DNA of 64,000 nt from Kineococcus endophyticus (GCF_040796495.1 NZ_JBFNQN010000001.1:405524-469523), one strand, 5' to 3'. Shown: positions 44,111 through 64,000, counted from the first letter of the stretch. The notes: generated from the letters alone by a model not told the origin. Made by a program: numbers and translations.

Positions 44111-45340
44111 GTGCAGGACGTGTCCACCGCTCCACCCCGCCCGGGGTCCCGGGTCCTGCGCGCCTTCAGCCCCTACCGCGACGTCCTGGCCGTCCGCGGC
44201 GTCGTCGTCCTCGAGCTCGTCGGGTCCCTCGGGCGCGTCCCGGCGTTCATGGCGGGGATCGTCTGCATCCTCCACGTCGTCCAGCACCTCGGGATGGGCT
44301 ACGGCGCAGCGGGACTCGTAGGTGCCGTGGCGACGATCGGGACGGCGGTCAGCTCGCCCTGGCGCGGGTGGGTCGTGGACCGGTACGGCCTGCGGCGCGC
44401 GCTCGTCCCCTCGATCGTGGCGCAGGCCGTCTGCTGGTCGGTCGCGCCGTTCGTGCCGTACGCCGGGCTGCTCGTCACGGCGTTCGTCGCCGGCGCCCTG
44501 GGCCCGCCCGTGTTCACCGTCGTGCGCCAGTCGCTGGCCGTCGTGGTCCCGGACGAGCGGCGCCGCACGGCGTTCTCCCTCGACGCGGTCCTCGTCGAGT
44601 TCTCCTACATGGTGGGCCCGGCGGCGGGGACGGCGGTGGCCCTGGCCTGGTCGACGACGGCCGCGATGCTCGTCGTGGGCGCGAGCCAGTGCCTCGCGGC
44701 GGTCGCCATGTTCGTCCTCGACCCGCCGTTGCGCAGCGACCCCGGCCCCGGCACCGAGCCCGTGGGGACGGCCCAGCGCCACGCCGTGTGGACGACGGCG
44801 CTGCTGCTGGCCATGGCGTGCGCGTTCACCGCCGACCTCGTGCTCTCGGCGACGGACCTCGCGGTGGTCGCCCAGCTGCGGGAGGAGGGGCAGGTCCGCT
44901 GGACCGGGCTCGTCCTGGCCGTGTGGGCCGCCGGGTCCGTCGTCGGCGGCCTCGTGCACGGAGTCCTGCCGCGGCCGGTGCCGCCGTGGCTGCTCGTCGT
45001 GTGCCTGGGGCTGGCCACGACCCCGCTGGCCCTGCTCAGCGGCCCCGTGGCCCTGGCCGCCGGCACGTTCGTCGCGGGGCTCTTCTGCGCGCCCGTCATC
45101 AGCGCGACCGTCGACCTCGTGGCGCACGGGGTCCACGAGGCCGTCCGGGGACGGGCGATGGGCTGGCACGCCGCGGCGACGACGGTGGGGGCCGCGCTCG
45201 GGTCGCCGCTGGCGGGCGCCGTCAGCGATGCCGCGGGCGTGGGCACCCCCTTCCTCGTCGTGGGGGCCGCGGGGGCCGTGGCCGGAGCGGCGACCGCCGT
45301 GGTCGCCGCCCGCGTCGACCTCAGACCACGCTTCCCGTGA
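44111..45340 (+). CDS. MFS transporter
   Basis: The 409-residue protein has about 12 membrane segments, with the MFS loop motif GWVVDRYGLRRALVPS (about 94-109) after segment 2 and a second half beginning near HAVWTTALLLAMACAF. Substrate class cannot be assigned. Either GTG 44111 or GTG 44120 may be the start; the longer one is given and the ribosome-binding site is poor for both. The 3' end overlaps the convergent DUF1844 gene by 20 bases. Confidence 0.85.
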   Translation: MQDVSTAPPRPGSRVLRAFSPYRDVLAVRGVVVLELVGSLGRVPAFMAGIVCILHVVQHLGMGYGAAGLVGAVATIGTAVSSPWRGWVVDRYGLRRALVPSIVAQAVCWSVAPFVPYAGLLVTAFVAGALGPPVFTVVRQSLAVVVPDERRRTAFSLDAVLVEFSYMVGPAAGTAVALAWSTTAAMLVVGASQCLAAVAMFVLDPPLRSDPGPGTEPVGTAQRHAVWTTALLLAMACAFTADLVLSATDLAVVAQLREEGQVRWTGLVLAVWAAGSVVGGLVHGVLPRPVPPWLLVVCLGLATTPLALLSGPVALAAGTFVAGLFCAPVISATVDLVAHGVHEAVRGRAMGWHAAATTVGAALGSPLAGAVSDAAGVGTPFLVVGAAGAVAGAATAVVAARVDLRPRFP

Positions 45341-45692
45341 GGCGCTCGCCGGGCCCCTTGCCCGGTTCGTCCGGCACGTCGGAGGCCTCGCGGAAGGCCA
45401 GCTGGAGCGAGCGCAGGCCGTCGCGCAGCGACCGGGCGTGCTGACCGCCGACGTCGGGGGCGGAGGTGACGACGAGCCCGGCCAGGGCCGTGATGAGGAT
45501 GCGCGCCTCGGCGAGGTCGAGGTGGTCGGCCGCGTCGGGGCCGTCGGCCAGACCGCACTTGACCGCCGCCGCGCTCATGAGGTGGACGGCGGTGGTCGTG
45601 ATGAGCTCGGCTGCCGGCACGTCGGCGATGTCGCGGGCGGCCAGCGCGCCCGGGTCCACCGGGTCCGCCTCGGGAGGGGTCTGTGACTGCAT
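45321..45692 (-). CDS. DUF1844 protein
   Basis: The 123-residue protein has the DUF1844 core: LITTTAVHLMSAAAVKCGLADG (about 31-52) and ILITALAGLVVTSAPDVGG (about 67-85), followed by a helical tail. The family is conserved upstream of infC in Actinobacteria; its function is unknown. The ATG at 45692 starts the conserved region; the frame extends far upstream as shadow sequence. It is divergent from infC across a 306-base leader. Confidence 0.9.
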   Translation of the reverse strand: MQSQTPPEADPVDPGALAARDIADVPAAELITTTAVHLMSAAAVKCGLADGPDAADHLDLAEARILITALAGLVVTSAPDVGGQHARSLRDGLRSLQLAFREASDVPDEPGKGPGERLTGSVV

Positions 45693-45923
45693 GCTGATAC
45701 CCTTGCAGGCGACCGACCGGCACACGTCACCGGATCCCGCTCCAGCACCACGGCGGGGACCGGCGTCCACAGGGCCGGCACGTGAAGCGGAGGCCTCCTC
45801 CCACCTCGGTGCCCACGGCGCCGCAGGTCCTGGTCCGCGCTCCTCCCCGGAGGGGTGCAGCGGCGTCCTCCGTCGCGCTCGTCCGTGCGGACGGGCCGCG
45901 GTGGGTTCGTCGTCGGATCTGGT

Positions 45924-45954
45924 GGCCCCCGTTGCGCGTCCGAGCACGGGGGCC
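45924..45954 (+). promoter_or_regulatory. Attenuator-like hairpin in the infC leader
   Basis: A perfect 9-bp stem (45924-45932 with 45946-45954) encloses 13 bases and is followed by TTCCTCGT, 45 bases before infC. A second element, CCTCC-CC-GGAGG near 45841, lies upstream. The 300-base gap before infC has no gene and may be a structured leader regulating IF3, L35 and L20 synthesis. Confidence 0.5.
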
Positions 45955-45998
45955 TTCCTCGTGTCCGGCGGCCCCACACGACGACGAAGGAGCAGCAC

Positions 45999-46628
45999 AT
46001 CAGCGAGCCCCGCATCAACGACCGCATCCGTGTTCCCGAGGTGCGGCTCGTGGGCCCCAACGGCGAACAGGTCGGCATCGTGCGCGTCGAGGACGCGCTG
46101 CGGCTGGCGGACGAAGCAGGCCTCGACCTGGTCGAGGTCGCTCCGACGGCGCGGCCGCCGGTCTGCAAGCTCATGGACTTCGGCAAGTTCAAGTACGAGT
46201 CCGACATGAAGGCCCGCGAAGCCCGCAAGAACCAGACGAACACGATCCTCAAGGAGATCCGGTTCCGTCTGAAGATCGACCCGCACGACTACGGCACCAA
46301 GAAGGGCCACGTCGAGCGGTTCCTCAAGGCGGGTGACAAGGTCAAGGTCATGATCATGTTCCGCGGGCGCGAGCAGTCCCGGCCCGAGATGGGCTTCCGG
46401 CTGCTCCAGCGCCTCGCGGAGGACGTGGCCGACCTGGGCAGCGTCGAGAGCTCGCCGCGCCAGGACGGCCGCAACATGGTGATGGTCATCGGGCCGCACA
46501 AGAAGAAGGCCGAGGCCAAGGCCGAGGAGCGTCGCCGCAAGGACGCCGAGGCCGCACCGCCGGCAGCGGCCCCCGAGGCGGCTCCGGTCGACAGCACGCC
46601 GGACGAGACGGCCGCCACGGCGTCCTGA
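45999..46628 (+). CDS. infC: Translation initiation factor IF-3, AUC start codon
   Basis: IF3 binds the 30S subunit and proofreads initiator tRNA and start-codon selection. The 209-residue protein has both domains: [20 protein letters not shown] (about 6-25), [15 protein letters not shown] (about 55-69), [19 protein letters not shown] (about 95-113) and [12 protein letters not shown] (about 127-138). A low-complexity tail ends the protein. The only start that leaves a normal N-terminus is ATC at 45999, with AAGGAG at 45987-45992, six bases upstream. Rare codons such as AUU/AUC at infC allow IF3 to restrict its own translation. rpmI and rplT follow. Confidence 0.93.
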   Translation: MSEPRINDRIRVPEVRLVGPNGEQVGIVRVEDALRLADEAGLDLVEVAPTARPPVCKLMDFGKFKYESDMKAREARKNQTNTILKEIRFRLKIDPHDYGTKKGHVERFLKAGDKVKVMIMFRGREQSRPEMGFRLLQRLAEDVADLGSVESSPRQDGRNMVMVIGPHKKKAEAKAEERRRKDAEAAPPAAAPEAAPVDSTPDETAATAS

Positions 46629-46706
46629 CGCCCGGCCCACGCTCGGCCACGCACGACTGACACGGCCCGCAGGAGGCACGCTCCGGCGGGCCGCACGCCA
46701 GACCAC

Positions 46707-46728
46707 GCCGGAGGGCACCCCCTCCGGC
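46707..46728 (+). promoter_or_regulatory. Hairpin before rpmI
   Basis: A perfect 9-bp stem (46707-46715 with 46720-46728) with a 4-base loop lies 19 bases ahead of the rpmI start. It could block or expose the rpmI ribosome-binding region, or be part of a processing site. Confidence 0.45.
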
Positions 46729-46747
46729 TCCGAACACAGGAGAAGAC

Positions 46748-46942
46748 GTGCCCAAGAACAAGACCCACTCCGGCGCCAAGAAGCGGTTCCGCACCACCGG
46801 CTCCGGCAAGGTCATGCGCGAGCAGGCCAACAAGCGCCACCTGCTCGAGGTCAAGTCGAGCAAGCGCACCCGCCGCCTCTCGGTCGACCAGGTCGTCTCG
46901 CCCGCGGACGCCAAGAAGATCAAGAAGCTCCTCGGCATCTGA
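46748..46942 (+). CDS. rpmI: 50S ribosomal protein L35
   Basis: The 64-residue basic protein reads [20 protein letters not shown] at its start and contains the L35 core [20 protein letters not shown] (about 20-39). It is a structural protein of the large subunit, conserved between infC and rplT. The GTG at 46748 follows AGGAGA by 6 bases. Length is normal for the family. Confidence 0.98.
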   Translation: MPKNKTHSGAKKRFRTTGSGKVMREQANKRHLLEVKSSKRTRRLSVDQVVSPADAKKIKKLLGI

Positions 46943-46948
46943 TCCGCG

Positions 46949-46966
46949 GCCGGCCCCCGGGCCGGC
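46949..46966 (+). terminator. GC hairpin just after rpmI
   Basis: Eight-base arms (GCCGGCCC and GGGCCGGC, 46949-46956 and 46959-46966) form an almost perfect palindrome seven bases after the rpmI stop. It may be a partial terminator or an mRNA stability element, since rplT probably shares the transcript. Confidence 0.45.
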
Positions 46967-47054
46967 ACCCCTTCGACCGAACCCAGCGGGTGCGTGACCT
47001 CCAGGTCACCGCCGATCGACCCGGCCGCCCGCGACCGACCTCCAAGGAGTACCC

Positions 47055-47441
47055 GTGGCACGCGTCAAGCGCGCAGTCAACGCCCAGAAGAAGCGCCGTA
47101 CCGTCCTCGAGCAGGCCAGCGGCTACCGCGGCCAGCGCTCGCGCCTGTACCGCAAGGCGAAGGAGCAGGTCACCCACTCCCTCGTCTACGCGTACCGCGA
47201 CCGCAAGGCGCGCAAGGGCGACTTCCGCCGCCTCTGGATCCAGCGCATCAACGCGGCCGCCCGCGCCGAGGGCATGACGTACAACCGCTTCATCCAGGGC
47301 CTGAAGGCCGCTGAGATCGAGGTCGACCGCCGCATGCTGGCCGAGCTCGCCGTGTCCGACCCGGCCGCCTTCTCGGCGCTCGTGGCGACGGCCAAGGCCT
47401 CCCTCCCGGCCGCCCCGGTGGCCGAGGGCTCCGCGGCCTGA
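47055..47441 (+). CDS. rplT: 50S ribosomal protein L20
   Basis: The 128-residue protein binds 23S rRNA early in large-subunit assembly. It has the basic N-terminal extension [20 protein letters not shown] and the core [20 protein letters not shown] (about 25-44), then [20 protein letters not shown] (about 76-95). GTG 47055 follows AAGGAG by 6 bases. In other bacteria L20 represses its own operon; whether that holds here is not shown. Confidence 0.98.
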   Translation: MARVKRAVNAQKKRRTVLEQASGYRGQRSRLYRKAKEQVTHSLVYAYRDRKARKGDFRRLWIQRINAAARAEGMTYNRFIQGLKAAEIEVDRRMLAELAVSDPAAFSALVATAKASLPAAPVAEGSAA

Positions 47442-47476
47442 GCCGCAGACCCACCGAACACCCCGGACGCCCGGCA

Positions 47477-48349
<873 letters not shown>

Positions 48350-48362
48350 GGCGGTCCTGGGG

Positions 48363-48403
48363 GCGCGCTGAGCGCGCGATGCGATCATCCGATGGCCTAA
48401 TGT
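48363..48403 (+). promoter_or_regulatory. Leaderless promoter and dyad before the histidine kinase
   Basis: TAATGT (48398-48403) lies six bases before the GTG at 48410 and no ribosome-binding site is present. The dyad GCGCGCT-G-AGCGCGC (48363-48377) overlaps the expected -35 area and could be an operator or the end hairpin of the preceding methyltransferase gene. Confidence 0.55.
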
Positions 48404-48409
48404 CGGCCC

Positions 48410-50752
<2,343 letters not shown>

Positions 50753-50753
<1 letters not shown>

Positions 50754-53317
50754 TGCGCATCCCCCTGAGCTGGCTCGCCGAACACGTCGACCTCGAACCC
50801 GGTGCGCGTGGTCTGGACGTCGCGGCGTCCCTCGTCCGCGTGGGCCTGGAGGAGGAGGGCATCCACACGGCCGGGGTCACCGGACCCGTCGTCGTGGGAC
50901 GCGTCCTCGACCTCGTGAAGGAGCCGCAGAAGAACGGCAAGACGATCAACTGGACCCACGTCGACGTGGGCCCCGGGCACAACGACGCCGAGGGGTCCCG
51001 CGGCATCGTCTGCGGCGCCCACAACTTCGTCGAGGGCGACCTCGTCGTGGTGGCGCTGCCCGGTGCGGAACTGCCCGGCGGGTTCGGCATCGCGGCGCGC
51101 AAGACCTACGGGCACGTCTCGGACGGCATGATCTGCTCGGCCCGCGAACTCGGCCTGGGCGAGGACCACGACGGCATCATCGTGCTCTCGCAGCACCTCC
51201 CGGGTGTCGAGGTGACGCCGGGGCAGGACGCGCTGACCCTGCTCGGCCTGGCCGAGGAGACCGTCGAGGTCAACGTCACGCCCGACCGCGGCTACTGCTT
51301 CAGCATCCGCGGGATCGCGCGCGAGTACGCCCACGGGACGCGCCGTCCCGTCGCCGACGTGCTGCGCGACCCCGTCGACGTCGAGGTGCCGCTGCCGTCC
51401 GGTCCGGGGTACCCCGTCCGGCTCGAGGACGACGCTCCTGTCCGCGGTGCCGTCGGGTGCGACCGCTTCGTCGCCCGCGTCGTGCGGGGCGTCGACCCGG
51501 CCGCCGCGACGCCGTCCTTCATCGCCGACCGCCTGCGCCAGGTCGGGATGCGGCCCATCTCCCTGGCCGTCGACGTGACCAACTACGTGATGCTCGCGAC
51601 CGGTCAGCCGCTGCACGCCTACGACCTCGACCGGTTGCAGGGCGAGCTCGTCGTCCGCCGGGCCCGCGCGGGGGAACGGCTCACCACGCTCGACGACGTC
51701 GAGCGGACCCTGCACCCCGAGGACCTGCTCATCACCGACGAGGTCCCCGGTGACCCGTCGACGTCCCGGGTGCTGAGCCTGGCCGGCGTCATGGGCGGGG
51801 AGTCCAGCGAGGTCTCCGCCGCGACGCGGGACGTCCTCGTCGAGGCCGCGCACTTCGCGCAGGTCACCGTGGCCCGCACGGCGCGCCGGCACCGGCTGCC
51901 GTCCGAGGCCGCCAAGCGCTTCGAGCGCGGCACCGACCCGACGGTCTGCGCCGCCGCGGCCGAGCTCGCCGTCCGGCTGCTCGTCGAGCACGGCGGCGGG
52001 ACGGCCGACACGACCGCGACCGACGTCGGCGGAGCCGCTGCGCCGCAGACGATCACCATGGACGCCGGCTTCCCCGAACGCGTCGTCGGCGTGCGCTACG
52101 CGGCCGACGAGGTGGTCGACACGCTCACCGAGATCGGGTGCACGGTGACCGTCGACGGCTCCACCCTCGCGGTGACGCCGCCGCCGTGGCGTCCCGACCT
52201 CACCGGTCGCGTCCACCTCGTCGAGGAGGTCGCCCGCCTCGCGGGGTACGACGCCATCCCGTCCGTGCTGCCCCCGGCGCCGGCCGGTCGTGGGCTCACC
52301 TCCGGGCAGCGCGCCCGCCGCTCGGTGGCCCGGGCCCTCGTGGACGACGGGTTCGTCGAGGTGCTCAGCTACCCGTTCGTCGCGGCCTCGGTGCACGACG
52401 CGCAGCAGCTGCCGGCCGACGACCCGCGACGCACCGCCGTGCGCCTGGCCAACCCGCTGTCCGAGCAGCAGCCGCTCATGCGCACGAGTCTGCTCGACTC
52501 CCTCGTGGAGACGGTGCGGCGCAACGTGTCCCGCGGGCTGCGCGACCTCGCCCTCGTGGAGCTGGGCTCGGTCACGCACCCCCGTCCCGGTGCCGGGCCG
52601 GCCGAGGTGCTCGGGGTCGAGCGCCGTCCCACCGAGGACGAGCTCGCCCGCCTGCAGGAGGCGGTCCCGGCCCAGCCGCTGCACGTCGCCGGCGTGCTCA
52701 CCGGCGTCCGACGTCGCCCGGGGGCGCTCGCGGGCGGGTTCGCCCGCACCGCCGAAGCGGCCGGCTGGGCCGACGCCGTGGAGGCCGCCCGCACGGTCGC
52801 CGCCGCCGTCGGGGTGGAGGTCGTCGTCGAGGCCGCCGAGCAGGCGCCGTGGCACCCGGGTCGGTGCGCGCGGATCACGACGGCGCAGGGCCACGTGGTC
52901 GGGTACGCCGGGGAGCTGCACCCGTCCGCGGTCGCGGCGCTCGAGCTGCCCGCCCGCGCGGCGGCCTTCGAGCTCGACCTCGACGTGCTGCTCGCCCTCG
53001 TCGGTGCCGCCCCGCAGGTCGACCCGCTGTCCGGTCTGCCCGCCGCGACGCAGGACGTCGCCCTCGTCGTCGACGCGGCGACCCCCGCCGCGACGGTGCA
53101 GGAGGCGCTGCGCGAGGGCGCCGGCCCGCTGCTGGAGGACGTCCACCTCTTCGACGTCTACACCGGCACGCAGGTGGGGGAGGGCCGCAAGTCGCTGGCC
53201 TTCGCCCTGCGCTTCCGGGCGCCGGACCGGACCCTGACCGCCGAGGAGGCCAGCGCGGCCCGCGATGCAGCGGTCGCCCTCGCCGCCGAGCGGACGGGGG
53301 CGGTGCAGCGTGCCTGA
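50753..53317 (+). CDS. pheT: Phenylalanyl-tRNA synthetase beta subunit
   Basis: PheT binds tRNA and edits misactivated tyrosine. The 854-residue protein has the N-terminal tRNA-binding OB domain (about 40-155, VGPGHNDAEGSRGIVCGAHN), the B3/B4 editing region (about 210-400; QVGMRPISLAVDVTNYVMLA), the B5 domain, the catalytic-like module (VALVELGSVTHPR region near 600) and the C-terminal anticodon-binding FDX-ACB domain (about 760-850; LPAATQDVALVVDAATPAATV). Its ATG overlaps the pheS stop (TGATG). The SDR gene start overlaps its last bases. Confidence 0.98.
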
Positions 53318-54128
53318 CGTGCCCGAGGTGCAGCCCGTCCGCGCGCTCGTCACCGGTGCCAGCCAGGGCATCGGCCGGGCCGTGGCGCTCGGCCTGGCGC
53401 AGGCCGGGTTCACGGTCGCGGTCGTCGCGCGCAGCGCCCGGGCGCTCGACGAGCTCGTCGAGGAGATCACCGCCGACGGCGGCCGGGCGGTGGCCACGGC
53501 GTTCGACGTGACCGACGCGTCCGCGGTCGCCGCCGGCGTCCACGCCCTCGAGCTGGAGCTCGGCGGGTTCGACCTCCTGGTCCAGTCCGCCGGCCGGATC
53601 GAGCCCCAGGAGGTGCCGCCGTGGGAGGCGGACCCGGCGCACGTCCGGGCGGTCCTGGAGGCCAACGTCCTCGGCCCGTTCCACGTCGCCCGCGCCGTCG
53701 TGCCCGGCATGGTGGCGCGCGGGTCGGGCCGGGTCGTCGACCTGAGCTCCGGCGCCGCGTCCAAGGACAGCGGCGCGTACGCGGCGTACGCGGCGAGCAA
53801 GGCGGCGCTGTTCCGCCTCGGTGGCGCGATCGCCGCCGCGGGGGCCCCGCACGGGGTCCTGGCGTTCGAGCTGTCGCCCGGCGTCGTGCGGACGGCCATG
53901 TCGACGAGCATGAGCCAGCACGCCGACCGCACCGAGTGGACCGAACCGGAGGCCGTCGTCGAGATGGTCCGCGCCATCGCCTCGGGCCAGCTCGACGCGT
54001 GGTCCGGCCGGTTCCTGCGCGTCGGCGCGGACACCCCGGAATCCCTGCGCGCCGCCGAACCCCGCCTCGGCCCCACGACCCGCAAGCTCGTCGTCACCCC
54101 CTACGGCCCCGACGACCCGCTCGCCTGA
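53310..54128 (+). CDS. Short-chain dehydrogenase/reductase
   Basis: The 272-residue NAD(P)-dependent enzyme has the cofactor motif VTGASQGIGRAVALGL (about 11-26), the active-site Ser in VVDLSSGAAS (about 142-151) and YAAYAASKAALFRL (about 154-167), giving Y-x3-K. The C-terminus has an unusual RAAEPRLGPTTRKLVVTPYG segment. The GTG at 53310 overlaps the pheT stop. Substrate unknown; the position after pheT may only reflect shared transcription. ArgC promoter elements follow directly. Confidence 0.92.
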   Translation: MPDVPEVQPVRALVTGASQGIGRAVALGLAQAGFTVAVVARSARALDELVEEITADGGRAVATAFDVTDASAVAAGVHALELELGGFDLLVQSAGRIEPQEVPPWEADPAHVRAVLEANVLGPFHVARAVVPGMVARGSGRVVDLSSGAASKDSGAYAAYAASKAALFRLGGAIAAAGAPHGVLAFELSPGVVRTAMSTSMSQHADRTEWTEPEAVVEMVRAIASGQLDAWSGRFLRVGADTPESLRAAEPRLGPTTRKLVVTPYGPDDPLA

Positions 54129-54137
54129 CGCCCCTCC

Positions 54138-62124
<7,987 letters not shown>

Positions 62125-62138
62125 GGAGCCGACGAGTC

Positions 62139-63407
62139 GTGAACGACGTCTGGGACGAACTGCAGTGGCGGGGCCTGGTGGCGCACTCCACCGACGAGGC
62201 CGCGCTGCGGGAGGCTCTCGCGACGGGTCCGCTCACCTACTACGTCGGCTTCGACCCCACCGCTGCGAGCCTGCACGTCGGGCACCTCGTCCAGGTGCTC
62301 ACCGCCCGGCGCCTGCAGCAGGCCGGGCACCACCCGCTGATCCTCGTGGGGGGTGCGACGGGTCTCGTGGGGGACCCGCGGCCCTCGGCGGAGCGGACGA
62401 TGAACGACCCGAGCGTCGTCGCGGGGTGGGTGACGGGTCTGCAGGCGCAGATCGCGCCGTTCCTCGACTTCGACGGACCGACCGCGGCGACGATGGTCAA
62501 CAACCTCGACTGGACGCAGTCGATGTCGACGATCGAATTCCTGCGCGACGTCGGCAAGCACTTCAGCGTGAACCGGATGCTCGACCGGGAGGCCGTCAGC
62601 AAGCGTCTCGCCACCACGGGCATCTCGTTCACCGAGTTCAGCTACGTCCTGCTGCAGAGCAACGACTACCTCCAGCTGCACCGCCGCCACGGCTGCTCGC
62701 TGCAGCTGGGCGGGTCCGACCAGTGGGGGAACATCACCGCCGGCTGCGAGTTGGTACGACGGGTGGACCAGCAGACGGTGCACGCCCTGGCGACGCCGCT
62801 GCTGACCAAGGCGGACGGCACCAAGTTCGGCAAGACGGAGTCCGGTGCGGTGTGGCTCGACCCCGAGCTGACGTCGCCCTACGCCTTCTACCAGTTCTGG
62901 CTCAACGCCGAGGACGCGAAGGTCGTCGACTACCTCAAGGCGTTCAGCTTCCGCAGCCCGGCTGAGATCGAGGAGCTGGGTCGGCAGGTCGCGGAGAACC
63001 CGCGGGCCCGGGCGGCCCAGCGGGCACTGGCGCACGAGGTGACGGGGATCGTGCACGGTGAGGCGGCAGCCGTCGCCGTGGAGGAGGCGTCGTCGGCGTT
63101 GTTCGGCGGGGGAGAGCTCGACGGGATCGACGAGACGACGCTGCGGGGTGCGCTGGAGGAGTTGCCCACCGCTGCGCCCGAGGAGTCGAGCGTCCGCCTG
63201 GCCCAGTTGTTCGCGGACACCGGCCTGGCGCCCAGCCTCAGCGGTGCCCGCCGGACCATCGGCGAAGGCGGGGCCTACGTCAACAACGTCAAGGTGACCG
63301 ACCCGGAGGCGACCCTGGCCGACGTGTCCCTGCTGCACGGGCGCTACGCCGTGCTGCGCCGCGGGAAGAAGTCCCTCGCTGCGGTCGCACTTCCGTTGCC
63401 GCAGTAG
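62139..63407 (+). CDS. tyrS: Tyrosyl-tRNA synthetase
   Basis: TyrS charges tRNA(Tyr). The 422-residue class-I enzyme has YYVGFDPTAASLHVGHLVQV (HIGH-type HVGH, about 28-47), LQLGGSDQWGNITAG (about 188-202), KADGTKFGKTESGAVWL (KMSKS equivalent KFGKT, about 227-243) and a C-terminal S4 RNA-binding domain (about 355-420; LSGARRTIGEGGAYVNNVKV). GTG 62139 is supported by GAGGAG at 62123-62128. The order AAG glycosylase-tyrS-rRNA operon is, as I recall, seen in other Actinobacteria. Confidence 0.98.
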   Translation: MNDVWDELQWRGLVAHSTDEAALREALATGPLTYYVGFDPTAASLHVGHLVQVLTARRLQQAGHHPLILVGGATGLVGDPRPSAERTMNDPSVVAGWVTGLQAQIAPFLDFDGPTAATMVNNLDWTQSMSTIEFLRDVGKHFSVNRMLDREAVSKRLATTGISFTEFSYVLLQSNDYLQLHRRHGCSLQLGGSDQWGNITAGCELVRRVDQQTVHALATPLLTKADGTKFGKTESGAVWLDPELTSPYAFYQFWLNAEDAKVVDYLKAFSFRSPAEIEELGRQVAENPRARAAQRALAHEVTGIVHGEAAAVAVEEASSALFGGGELDGIDETTLRGALEELPTAAPEESSVRLAQLFADTGLAPSLSGARRTIGEGGAYVNNVKVTDPEATLADVSLLHGRYAVLRRGKKSLAAVALPLPQ

Positions 63408-63434
63408 TGGATCGGCGGCCGGCGTCGAGCGGAT

Positions 63435-63464
63435 TTGCCTCTCGCGCCGGTCGCCGCGTAGTGT
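63435..63464 (+). promoter_or_regulatory. rRNA operon promoter P1
   Basis: TTGCCT (63435-63440) and TAGTGT (63459-63464) are spaced by 18 bases. It lies just after tyrS, about 410 bases before the mature 16S start. Confidence 0.6.
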
Positions 63465-63566
63465 TCCACATGTCGCCCCGAGCGGGGCGGAAAACCTGGA
63501 GCTTCTGGCCGAGGGTGATCCGCGTCCGGGACGGGTGGCGCCGGAAGCTCCTTGAGCGGGGCTGGG

Positions 63567-63596
63567 TTGAGGTTTGGCCTGGTTCTCGGTTAAGGT
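63567..63596 (+). promoter_or_regulatory. rRNA operon promoter P2
   Basis: TTGAGG (63567-63572) and TAAGGT (63591-63596) are again spaced by 18 bases, about 130 bases after P1. Tandem promoters with equal geometry are typical of actinobacterial rRNA operons. Confidence 0.6.
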
Positions 63597-63660
63597 GGGA
63601 AAGTTGCCCCTCTTCCGCTGGCCCTCTTGATGATGGGTTGGTCGGGGTGGGTGCGTCCGG

Positions 63661-63682
63661 TTCTTGAGAACTCAACAGTGCG
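63661..63682 (+). promoter_or_regulatory. BoxA-like antitermination signal in the rRNA leader
   Basis: TTCTTGAGAACTCAACAGTGCG resembles the boxA segment of actinobacterial rRNA leaders. A hairpin with arms GTTGAT/ATCAAC (63693-63698 and 63708-63713) follows, which could be the accompanying boxB-type stem. The surrounding leader is markedly more A/T-rich than the rest of the window. Confidence 0.6.
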
Positions 63683-63876
63683 CTAGAAAAATGTTGATGC
63701 CATATGTATCAACCCCCAATCACTGCCGGGCCTGTGTGTCTGGTGGTGGGGGATTCCTTTGGGATCTACCCCTGGTCTGGCTTGCCAGCTCGGATCAGGG
63801 TGACGAGTCCAAGGGTCAACTATGAAGTTCTAAGGATCTACGCCGGCTGGTGGCTTCGGCTGCTGGTGGTGGAGGT

Positions 63877-64000
63877 TTTTCGACGGAGAGTTTGATCCTG
63901 GCTCAGGACGAACGCTGGCGGCGTGCTTAACACATGCAAGTCGAACGGTGAAGCCCTTCGGGGTGGATCAGTGGCGAACGGGTGAGTAACACGTGAGCAA
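63877..64000 (+). rRNA. rrs: 16S ribosomal RNA, 5' end only
   Basis: The sequence contains AGAGTTTGATCCTGGCTCAG (63888-63907), the universal 5' segment of 16S rRNA, followed by the conserved GACGAACGCTGGCGGCGTGC and, later, GTGGCGAACGGGTGAGTAAC. The gene continues beyond the window. The V1 loop (near 63950) and flanks fit Kineococcus-type Actinobacteria from memory. The exact mature 5' end is approximate. Confidence 0.97.

Overview
The window is a very GC-rich (about 74%) actinobacterial chromosome segment. Gene order and the first bases of a 16S rRNA gene at the right edge suggest a member of the Kineosporiaceae, most likely Kineococcus or a close relative. This assignment is inferred from memory of the 16S 5' region and from actinobacterial synteny (DivIVA-DksA/TraR-lspA-rluD-dnaE; DUF1844-infC-rpmI-rplT-rRNA methylase-kinase-pheST-argC); no database was searched.

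Layout. 1-7.0 kb is housekeeping: the end of a DivIVA/Wag31-type gene, a TraR/DksA zinc-finger regulator, lspA, an RluD-type pseudouridine synthase, dnaE and a small membrane protein. 7.2-30.1 kb is a large surface-polysaccharide locus. It holds two secreted multidomain proteins that share a C-terminal/N-terminal domain, a lipoprotein, seven glycosyltransferases, an O-antigen-type polymerase, a Wzz-like protein with a dead kinase domain, a Wzx-like flippase, a TagD-type cytidylyltransferase paired with a CDP-alcohol phosphotransferase, and the complete dTDP-L-rhamnose set rfbC, rfbD, rfbA, rfbB. No initiating phosphoglycosyltransferase was seen, so that step must be encoded elsewhere. 30.7-33.5 kb holds an OFA-type MFS transporter with a 35-residue companion protein, a YbaK-type deacylase and a Lon N-domain protein. 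33.5-42.7 kb carries histidine genes (hisD, then hisC-hisB-hisH and hisA/priA), split by a transhydrogenase and a pair of Gfo/Idh/MocA oxidoreductases; hisF, hisG, hisI and hisE are absent here. 42.7-54.1 kb contains an SseB-like protein, DoxX, an MFS transporter, DUF1844, infC-rpmI-rplT, an rRNA methylase, a histidine kinase, pheS-pheT and an SDR enzyme. 54.2-61.5 kb is a tightly overlapping argC-J-B-D-F-R-H operon without argG. It ends with a 3-methyladenine DNA glycosylase and tyrS, followed by a tandem-promoter rRNA leader and the start of a 16S gene.

Regulation visible in the DNA: several genes look leaderless, with a -10 hexamer 6-8 bases before the start codon (hisD, hisA, rfbB, argC, the histidine kinase). 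hisD and hisA share nearly the same 24-base start region. argC has an imperfect ArgR-like dyad laid over its -10. infC begins at an AUC codon. Intergenic hairpins mark several gene ends.
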